Under the pieces are notes generated by a model, which ran no database searches, was not told where the DNA came from, and saw only the letters and a list, made by a program, of their open reading frames with translations. DNA of 33,254 nt from Heterotrichella gracilis (Eukaryota > Sar > Xanthophyceae > Tribonematales > Xanthonemataceae), in assembly GCA_032358255.1 (NCBI GenBank), contig JAULBX010027872.1, positions 1 to 33,254 on the forward strand, given 5' to 3'. Numbering within the stretch: position 1 is the first letter of the stretch; each line of letters opens with the position of its first letter. Both the position numbers and the translations under genes were made by a program. Positions 19,001 to 26,500 of this stretch are shown piece by piece.

Positions 19001-21841
19001 GTGTTCTTCTGGCAGGTGCTGGGCTGGTGGAACTGGAGGGTAGGTCCATAAACCCTAAGCACAAAACCCTAAACAAAGACCCTCTGAAGCCGTGCTCCTC
19101 AGCAATTCACTGCTGATTTTACCCTAGGGTTCTTTCCTTGTATGAGCTATGGTTGAGGGATTGCAACTGTATAAAGCAGGTGCAAGCAACCCTATCCGTA
19201 ACCCTATTCGCATGTTGCAGCCCCCCTGTTACACACCTCACTAACCATCTCCTAGGATTCATGCATTTGAGGTTTAGGGCCTGCGGCTCTTCTCGTGCAT
19301 GCACATGGAACCTTCTCTGTGAGTTACATCTGCCTTCCCCATTTGCTGGCTACTCTCTGGTAATCCTCCTACTTCACTCTCTCAATTTATGCTCACTCCC
19401 CCTTGCAGGTAAATGGGCTGCTGCATCAAAATTTTCGTCGCCCAGGCCCTGTACCTGTCCTCCACCAAAGGCCGCCCCACCCTTCCCCGCCAGTCATTGC
19501 ACATGCACTGCCTCCACTACATCCCCGTCACATGCCCCCCTTGCTAGCTTTAAATTATCATCTTCTCCTCATTATGTTCCTTGTTGCTCACCCCCTTGCA
19601 GGTGAATGCCCTGCTCCACCAGCATTTCGATCGCCCAGGGCTCTACCTATCTTCCACCAAAGACCGCCCCACCCCCCCAGTCATCGCCTACCACCCCTCC
19701 CTTGCCCTCAACCTCACAGATGACAATCTGGTGCCCATTCTGTTTGGATTGGCTACGGTAATGATCTCACCCATAATCACAGCTGATCACAATCTTGTCT
19801 AATTCTGATCATAATCTTGTCTAATTTTGTAATTGCATGTGATCATATCTCCATAAATGAATATAGTCATTGCATCCACCCTTCCCCTGCACTCAACCTC
19901 ACCGATGACAACCTTATTTGTCAATACTGTCTGGATTTGCAACAGCAATGATCACACTGCTTGATAAAAGCCCGATCATAGTCACGTCTGATCATCTTGT
20001 ACCACCCGTCTGATCACGCTTTGATCATAATCTGACCTGATTAGTGGTAGACATTTTGTTCGGAACGAGCTCAGCTTGCCATGCATTTCCCCTCCGTGCT
20101 AACTCCTCCCTCACCTCCACCACGACCACATGCATGGCCATCACCACCAACTCCACCCCCCACCGCTCACCCCAGGCCGCCCTAGTAAGCAATCGAGTGG
20201 CGCTCCTCCCCTTGGCCATGTGCGAATCGCTCTACCTCACTGATCCAAACCGATCCTGGGGACAGAAGCTGGTATTCGGGTGTGAGGGGGCCCGCAGTGG
20301 CAAGCTTTTGGTGCCCCTCATCGACCCGGATTTGTACCCTGAAAATAGGCTCCGGGCCTGCTTTGCATGGAGCTACCGCCCGCCAGATTGCAACCACTGG
20401 GTGAGTGGTGATTGGTGGTGGCGGGTGGGTGGCGGTGGTGGGAGGGAATGTGTGGTTGAAGGGAGATGTCAGCTGGTCTCTAGCCATTGGAATGGTTGTC
20501 TTGCATCTTCAGCACAACACTACACAAATGATTGATTGGTTGCGATTTCATCACAACGCTACACAATTAAATGACCGATTGCCCGGCAAGACCATGCTCC
20601 CTCCCTTTATTTCAAACCCCCCTTTGCTCCCTCCCCTTCACATATTATAACTCACCCCTTTGCCACTTTCCCCTTCCACAGACCATGCTGTACCCGGACT
20701 TCAAGCACCTGCTGCTGCACCTAGAAAACCCCGCCAAAGCCCTCCCAAACCCTAGGAACACCCTAGGGTTTGTCCAGGGTTTCGCCCCCTCGACCGCCTT
20801 CAGCCTGCCCCTCCAAGGGCAGAGTGTCACGATCGAAAAACTGGGGATGCAACTGGAGCAGCTGAAGGAGCGGCCTGTAGTATATCTGACAAATGTGAGG
20901 CAAAAAATTTGGTCTGGGTTTGTAGGGTTCTAGGAACCTGTAGGGTGAAGGGTTCTAGGGTACCACGATCAAGGAACTGGAGGTGCTGCATCAGGGCCCG
21001 GTGGTATACGTGGCACATGTGAAAATGGTGTCGGTAGGGTCACTGTAGGGTTTTAGAGTATTCTTTCGCGCGGGAGACTTCCACCCTTGTGATTGGTTGG
21101 TTAGTTAGTTACATGCATTGCATCATTACAGCCAGATTAGCATGCAGTCTCGCACATGCATTGCCAATTTCTGCCACCTCCTGGTCATGTGTGAGTTTGA
21201 GGTTACCCCTTGTGGTTGTCCCTTTCGACATTGGATTTTGACATTACTTGACCCTGCATCATGGTCCCGCATTGATCAGGTAAGGTCTCAGTCAATTCTT
21301 GGTTTCTGCTTGTAAGAATATACATAGTGCAAAAACGTTTAGACATGACCCCCTCAAAGTATTTTTTTCAAAGTTTCAAACTGATCGAAAACTGATCAGA
21401 CGTTCGTAACGCTTGTCTATGCCTGATCAAAGTTCGTCAAACGTCGTCGAAGTTCGATTCGACGTCGTTACAAGTCGTTACAAGTCATCCGACCATTACG
21501 ATTTCGAGTTTGATCAGTCAAACACGTTTTCCAAAACATATTTTTTGGGGGTCATGTCTAAACGTTTTTGCAATAAATACGTGACAAATTGCAATTTGAA
21601 TTGCAAAACGATGTATTGCAATTTGTTATGGTTTTCGTATTCAATTATTACTTTACCATTCCCCGACCTCCCCCTTCTCCATACCATGGGCCCACATTAA
21701 CTTCCCTCCCCTTCTTCGCAGGTGTATTCTCTGGAGGACGCAGGTTCGGTCTGGGCCAATGCGCGGCAGGAGTCCTACTGCCTCCAGAAGCTGTACAACG
21801 TGGATGTGGTGCAAAAAGCGCTGGGCACTACCGAGCGATAG
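13020..21841 (+). CDS. GT77-like nucleotide-diphospho-sugar glycosyltransferase
   Basis: Exons: 13020-13124, 13603-13778, 14083-14194, 14511-14676, 14860-14960, 15392-15514, 16663-16830, 17101-17238, 17667-17781, 18401-18646, 18912-19039, 19602-19757, 20176-20400, 20682-20894, 21722-21841 (763 aa; every junction in phase). The N-terminus has a hydrophobic segment (about 4-27), so it is a type II Golgi/ER anchor or signal peptide. The catalytic region starts K-K-E-T-I-F-F-L-V-D-D, then has M-K-K-F-I-L-L-Y-E-V-A-R-A-V-R-F-G-Y-N-V-L-A-T-D-I-D-V-V, with the D235-x-D metal/nucleotide-sugar motif, then L-N-S-G-V-T-Y-W-Q and H-T-V-G-I-A-G-D. This order fits PF03407/GT77 (land plant XEG113/RRA-type arabinosyltransferases), at somewhat greater length. 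The exact sugar and acceptor cannot be told. Introns contain many exon copies and one MITE-like element. Confidence 0.82.
13125..13602 (+). other. GT77-like gene intron 1, no exon copies seen
   Basis: This 478-bp intron has an A/T-rich ATTAGAATAATTAAA stretch near 13170-13200 and a CCATGAAT-type repeat near 13460-13525. It has one short CCCTACAACCCTGAA telomere-like trace just after the donor. It is one of the few long introns in the window without a recognisable exon fossil. Confidence 0.6.
13779..14082 (+). repeat. Telomere-like tract and probable decayed copy of GT77-like exon 3 start
   Basis: ACCCTGGACCCTAAACCCTG follows the exon 2 donor within about 10 bp. Near 13966-13990 the words TTTCAGATCCCATTGTG and TTCGGCGACACC resemble the start of exon 3 (CTTCAGATCATGTGGC, TTTGGACACC). 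The match is short, so the copy is tentative. Confidence 0.45.
15000..15066 (+). repeat. Copy of GT77-like exon 5 end
   Basis: The segment from about 15027 repeats GGGAATCATGAAGAAGTTCA and TTCTTCTATATGAGTTA, the last 35 bp of exon 5. It is preceded by CCAAACCCTAAATCC, and the telomere-like tract also follows the real donor at about 14970-15010. Confidence 0.85.
15515..16090 (+). repeat. Array of GT77-like exon 6 tail copies, including 184-bp near-identical units
   Basis: After exon 6, the unit donor - GGTTGGCTGGTGCTATGCAG - TTGCCTAAACA - CCCTAAACCCTAAACCCC - CCAACAGACGTGGTGG - exon tail repeats with a period of 184 bp (donors at 15515 and 15699). Further exon-tail copies lie near 15812-15882 and 16012-16085. 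The first two units differ at only a handful of sites. Each exon-tail copy after CCAACAG is 74 bp long, not a multiple of three, so splicing it in would shift the frame. Confidence 0.92.
16195..16625 (+). repeat. Four copies of GT77-like exon 7 start with CCCTAAA tracts
   Basis: Copies near 16208-16255, 16346-16412, 16470-16500 and 16547-16612 repeat the exon 7 start (CAGGATGAGGTTCTGAATGA, CCACCTACCCGGCCTCAACA, CACCTACTGGCAAAAC). Three of them switch at the same place, after TACTGGCAAAAC, into CCCTCC and CCCTAAACCC-like sequence, where the real exon reads ATCAACCCC. The copy at 16547 keeps an intact acceptor. Confidence 0.9.
16831..17060 (+). repeat. Partial copy of GT77-like exon 8
   Basis: The segment at about 16950-17015 repeats the middle of exon 8 (CTGAATGATGTTCTGCTGTC, AGGCGCATGACAATAAACAC), then runs into CCCTACACAAAACCCTACAC. 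It contains stops and lacks the exon start. Confidence 0.8.
17415..17530 (+). repeat. Decayed copy of GT77-like exon 9 in intron 8
   Basis: The segment repeats the exon 9 blocks CGCCATCACCCTTGTCTGGG, GCCCGCCACGTGGCAGCACA and GTGGAGC, with substitutions. It precedes the true exon 9 at 17667-17781. Confidence 0.65.
17890..17990 (+). repeat. Copy of GT77-like exon 9 3' half in intron 9
   Basis: The segment repeats TGCCACGTGGCAGCATGCAG, AATGTGGAGCTGAGCGCATC, GCGCGGTTTGGCCACA and the donor ACGGGTGGGT. It is close to the source exon, but a deletion near its start breaks the frame. Confidence 0.88.
18165..18400 (+). repeat. Repeated intron-end/acceptor segments before GT77-like exon 10
   Basis: Related blocks containing ATTTTCCCCACA or CATTTTCCCACA followed by CACATGCCCC, CCCCGCAGTGCGCGTGG and the real CCCCGTAGTGCGTGT appear two or three times. 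The acceptor at 18400 is used here because it continues the phase from exon 9. The GCAG at 18325 is a possible alternative acceptor, but its reading frame is less plausible. Confidence 0.6.
18690..18911 (+). repeat. Short copies of GT77-like exons 10 and 11 flanking telomere-like sequence
   Basis: Near 18697-18735 the words GGGGAGGATGGGTAATGAGA and GCGGGTTCCT copy the middle of exon 10. Near 18774-18806 TTGCAGGAAGCAGTGGTGTG and CCCCCCG copy the exon 11 start with its acceptor. Tandem GATTAGGGGGTTCAGGGTT units lie between them at 18800-18860. Confidence 0.65.
19400..19550 (+). repeat. Copy of GT77-like exon 12 in intron 11, with acceptor
   Basis: The segment repeats exon 12 from the acceptor CCCCTTGCAGGT through GGGCTGCTGCATCA, CGTCGCCCAGGCCCTGTACC and GCCGCCCCACCC. 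A one-base difference in the GGCCCTGTACC block breaks the frame relative to the real exon at 19602-19757. Confidence 0.85.
19758..20045 (+). repeat. TGATCA-rich repeats and a short exon 12 copy in GT77-like intron 12
   Basis: Degenerate units of CTGATCATAATCTTGTCTAA recur at 19785-19845 and again, more diverged, at 19965-20045. Between them, near 19875-19950, is a copy of the end of exon 12 (CCCTGCACTCAACCTCACCG, ATGACAACCTTATT, GTCTGGATTTGC). There is no CCCTAAA tract here. Confidence 0.75.
20940..21060 (+). repeat. Partial copy of GT77-like exon 14 end
   Basis: The segment at about 20961-21027 repeats CACGATCAAGGAACTGGAG and the exon end (CGGTGGTATACGTGGCACAT, GTGAAA). TGTAGGG/TTTAGGG-like words flank it on both sides. 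Confidence 0.75.
21328..21572. mobile_element. MITE-like element with perfect 26-bp terminal inverted repeats
   Basis: The left arm at 21328-21353 (TGCAAAAACGTTTAGACATG followed by ACCCCC) is the exact reverse complement of the right arm at 21547-21572. The 193-bp interior is AT-richer than the surroundings, has GTCGTTACAA repeats and TGATCA words, and codes for no protein. It sits in the last intron of the GT77-like gene. No clear target-site duplication is visible (flanks CATAG and ATAAA), so the element family cannot be named. Confidence 0.75.
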
Positions 21842-23569
21842 CTTTTGACATGGCTCTTTCCTATTCCAAACGTTGCAATTCCTGGTGCTAGCCCAGTGCT
21901 GGTCCCTGCCAGGGTGGATTCTAAGTGCATGCACGAGCCCCGGGAGGGGGGGCGGGAGGGGGGCGGGGGTGGATTTGCGATGCGCAGGTGCAGGAGACTA
22001 CTGTTACGGCACTGCATGCACAAGCCGCTTGTGGGCTGTACAAACGGTGGTCATGGGACGGCTTGACAATGTTGCAGGGCACGAGGGGGAGGCTGACGAG
22101 GAACCCAACCACATTGATCAAGCTTGATCAACCAATTTGGAAAGTTGGCATTCAATTTGACATTTATTGCCAATGGCCCCATAATCATTATGGGGCTGCG
22201 GCAAATCTTTGGCAACCATAATGGGGACTTAAATGGCACTGCCGCTGAGCAGGTATACCTTCCGTACCATACGTCAGTGACGGTATACATTTGATTGTAA
22301 TCACTGATTGTTACCAATCAATGAGTCGGTTACATACTTCAAGCCTAGCCCATTGGCCCCAGGGGCCTTCACTCCGCCTAAGGCTTTGCGCGTCCATTTC
22401 CATCCTTTCTTTTTATCTTTTAGTATTGGCTGAGGCGCTTTAGCGCTTAAAAGCGTTACAGTTGACCGGTGCTGTTAACCAGCAATTCAAAGATCATTTA
22501 ATTCGAATGATTTGAACAAACATTGTATGACATGATCCGATCATTGTCAATCAATGAATGTCCAAATTGAATTTAATTTGGGTGCCCTGGTGCAAGCCAA
22601 ACTGGGCCTCTGACTCCATGCCGCACGTTTGCCTGAAATTTCCTATCAGATAGACTTTCTTCACTCTGACACTGCCTGAGAACTCGTAAGTCAGTGCACT
22701 CGCTTGCCAAGGATATTAATGTACCGCATGCCCCAGACTGGGACCCTACATCTCATTACATGAAGTTGCCCCAGGATTGGCTTACAAAGAAAGCACACTA
22801 TGTGAAGGAAAGGCACAATTAATTGCGGAATGTTTAAGCAGCTGAAAGCATATTGTGAGGTGCGTTTTAGGCTTAACGGCTCTGCGCCACTTGGCACTTG
22901 GCTTCAGCCAGTTTGGTTCTGTCAAAACGTGATGACGTTGCAAACGTGATGATATTGTCAGTAAGTTATCACCCACATACAGTAGGTACCTTATAAGCCA
23001 AGGCGCATGGTTACGTCCAATAGTAGTACAAGAGTATTTAGGATAATGGCTGTTTGACTGTCCCGTGGTACTGACGCATCAGATCTGTCCAATTCACTGT
23101 CCCTGGGCATGCCCTACTTAAGTCTCCGCATCACCCCCTTGAACCCCATCTCATTCACTCATGTGAGTTCATGGTGTCCAAACTCCCCAGCCGCCGCCCC
23201 CCCGCCCCCCCTCCCGGACCGCTGCGCAGGCCTCCAATGCACCCCATTTGACGTGATTCAAGCACCGTATGGGCTTCAGCCTTCAGAGGGAGCCTCCGAG
23301 GGGTGCACACACCTCCCCCTCAACACCCTCCGTGCATGCGCCCTCGGGGCGCCCCCTGTCGCCACCTCGGCGCCCCACCCCAGGCCATTGGCCAGGTGGC
23401 ATCGCCTCGTGCCCACCACACCGTGTCGGGGATACAACAGTTGCTGACCAGCTCCGAAGGAATTACAGCGACAGCTGGTGGTGCTGACCAGCTCGAAAGG
23501 GAATTACATCTGTTGCTTATCTATTGAAAGGGATTTACATCTGTTGCTGGCCCAGCTCTTGCGCGTGCA
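21842..23569. other. Intergenic region between convergent GT77-like and HARE-HTH genes
   Basis: This holds the 3' UTRs of two convergent genes. TGTAA, the polyadenylation signal typical of chlorophytes, occurs at 22296-22300, about 455 bp after the GT77-like stop; that use is only a suggestion. No protein is recognised in any frame. The stretch 22300-23100 is plain, more AT-rich sequence. Near 23310-23420, words such as TGCATGCGCCCTC and GTCGCCACCTCGG loosely resemble the last exon of the HARE-HTH gene and may be a decayed copy. Confidence 0.45.
22176..22196. repeat. Near-perfect hairpin with 10-bp arms
   Basis: GCCCCATAAT and ATTATGGGGC flank a single C. It lies about 335 bp beyond the GT77-like stop codon and could form an RNA hairpin in the 3' UTR, if the UTR extends that far. 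A related word CATAATGGGG follows at about 22219. Confidence 0.65.
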
Positions 23570-26500
23570 TCACCTCTCGTAGCCCACCTCGCCCACCCCC
23601 GTGTGCATGCCCTCGCCACCATTGTGGAACTCGGTGGGGTACGGCCTGCGCAGGAGGGGTCAGGGTTCAGGGTTGAGGGCACTGGTTGGGGTACTCAGTG
23701 GGATGTGAGCTGGGCAGTGGGGTTAGGGTTTAGGGTACTAGTTGGGGTCCGGGTCTTTATCAGATATACTGGATTGCACATGCACCATACAAATGCAGTA
23801 TGTTTTTTTGTCAAAGCCAATGATTGCTCCAACAATTAAACAAAAACCCATACTTCTCATACGCACTTGTCCAATTTTCTTCTTGCAATCAACCAAGCCC
23901 CGCCACCCACCTGTCGCCCTCCCGCTCCCCCTCCCTCCCCAGGTACCTCCCGCCGCCATTCGGCCCCATCCCCATCCCCATCCCCCGCCCGCCACCGCCA
24001 CCGCCACCGCCAACCCCCCGCGCCCCCCCATTGTCTGGCGAGTAATATCCCCCCCCTTGTCGGGGCTCCATGGCTGCTGCTGACATCACGTGCTCTGCAT
24101 GTGACATGTGTGATGGCATGTAGTTCATCATCTCCCGGGCCTGGTGGGCCTGCTGCAGGGCGATGTGGGCGCTGGCCAGCTGGGCAGCCATCTCAGCTTG
24201 CTAATTTGGAAAGGGGCGGGAAACGTATTAGTACCGAGGGTTTACAGCTCAGGGTAAAAATGAATGGGGATGGGATGGGGATGTTATTTGCAGGGTGGAA
24301 TTTGCAGGTGCAGGGGGGGTCAATGGGTGCGTGGGCCTGCTGCAGGGCGATTGGGCGCTGGACAGCTGGGCAGCCATCCCCGCCTGCTGCAGGAGGTACA
24401 GGGTTTTGAGGTTCAGCGGTGTAGGGTAAGGTTTTCGGTTGTGGGGTTAAGGGCATCTGCTGCGGCGACATGCATGGAGCTGAATTGTTTAGGGCTGAAC
24501 GCTTTAAGGACAGGGTTCAGGGGCAGCACCACCCACCTGCTGCGGCGACATGTAGCCTCCCGGCGAGCTGCCCGCCATCGCCGCTGCCATGGCCGCCATT
24601 TGCGCCATGTGGGGCGGCAGGTTCATGTTCATTGCAGCCGCCATGCTCGCCGCCATGGCCGCCATGCCCATCCCGGGGGGGAAAGACATCTGGCCCGTGC
24701 CCGCCATGCCGCCGCTGCCACCGATCCCGCCATGCCCGCCGCCGTTCCCCACCATGCCGCCGCCGTTCCCCGCCATGCCGCCGCCCATCCCCACCATGCC
24801 GCCGCCGTTCCCCGCCATGCCGCCGCCCATCCCCGCCATGCCGCCGCCCATCCCTGCCATGCCGCCGCCCATCCCGCCATGCCCGCCGCCCATCCCGGAC
24901 ATGCCGCCGTTCCCGCCCAATGCCGCCATGTGCGATGGCGACAGAGTCGTCGGCATGCTGTCGGGGCCGCGCGGGTGGTGGTGGTGGTTGTGGGGGTTGT
25001 GGGGGGCCGGGTGGGTGGAATAGTGGTTGCTGGGTGTGGCGGCGCTGGGGTGGGGGGGCAGGGGGCCGCCTGCGGGTGCACGGGTGGTGGTTGGGATGGG
25101 GATTGTCTTGGGGATGGAGATGGACCAAAGGCAGATATTAATAATATCATTTTATATGTTCAAAGGCGCGACGGGTACATTATTATTCTATTTCTATTTC
25201 TATTTCTACATGTTCAATTATGTATCGCCCTTGACGGTGTGAAGATGTGCACTCATCAGGCATCCAAGCAAGCACGCATGCTGCAGAGCGTGGGCTCAAG
25301 TGTTTAGGGTTTAGGGTTCAAGGGTTTAGGGTGACACCCTAATCCACCGTGACCCACCACCCTACACCCTAGAAGCCCAAACACCAGAAAGGTGTACACA
25401 TTCCAACAACGGGGCACAAATCAACTCGCATCCCCCCCCCCCCCTTCCTCGCACCCCGCCCCACCTTTCTCATATCCGCGACCCGATAGCCGCATTAAAC
25501 CACGCAACCATAACCCTAAACCCTACAACCCTGCACCGCACCTGGGTACATGCCTTGCATCGATGGGATTTCCTTGCTGTAGGTGTGGCCATGCCCGTAG
25601 CCCTCTCCCTCCACCCCCCCTTGCCTCACTTTCAGGTCGGAGAGGGTGTGCACATAGGCGCGCAGGGCATATAGGCCCTGGCCCACCCGCACAAAGATAT
25701 CGTTCTGTGGGCAGGGGAGTAGGGTTTAGGAATGGGACTAGGGTAAGGTCAGTTGAGGGTGCGGACAGTATTGGCATGGCGATGCCAGTTTGGAGAGCAG
25801 CGTAAGGGTTTAGGGTTTAGGGTTTAGGGCGAGGGTGTGCACATAGGCGCGCAGCGCATATAGGCCCTGGCCCACCAGCACAAAGATGTCGTTCTGTGGG
25901 GGCACACAGGGTGGTGGTTAGGGTTCAGTGTTTGGGGTGTAGTGTTCAAGGGAAGAACAGTAAGGGTGCTGACAATATTGGCATGAAGACGTTGTTGTAA
26001 AGAGCCAGGTTAGCGGTCTAGGGTTTAGGGCGAGGGTGTGCACATAAGCGCGTGGGGCGTACAGGCCCTGGCCCACCCACACAAAGATGTCGTTCTGTAG
26101 GGGGCAGGGGATTAGGGTTTAGTTTTGGGACTGGGGAAGGTAGCGGACCACAATTTAGGTTTAAGCATGGTCCTGCACTGACATCAATTCAACCCTAGCC
26201 CTAAGCTGTACACAACATCACAGGCACCCATGATGACAAGCAACCTTGACACACAAGACCCTGGCTTAGGGTTGGCGTATAAGGGTAAATGACTCACCCC
26301 TGTGCAGCAGGCGTTGATTGTTGCGGCGGGGGTTGCGGCGGATCCCCAGTCCCGCAGGTCCTGGCGCACGGTCTCCTCATATATTATTTTTGGCGTTAAT
26401 CCCCCTGGCCCGGCTTGCTTCAGCACCTGGGAAGCAGCAGAGTTTAGGGTTAAGGGTTTAGGGTTTATGGAGGGTGGGTTGGGTGACCTGGTAGGGTTGC

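Noticed and set aside
24264..25307. A 347-codon open frame on the plus strand, with other long frames at 24470-25141 and 24589-25023
   Set aside because: They are antisense to the Gly/Met minisatellite exon of the HARE-HTH gene. GC-rich repeats with a period divisible by three keep all frames open; the minus-strand reading is supported by splice phase on both sides.
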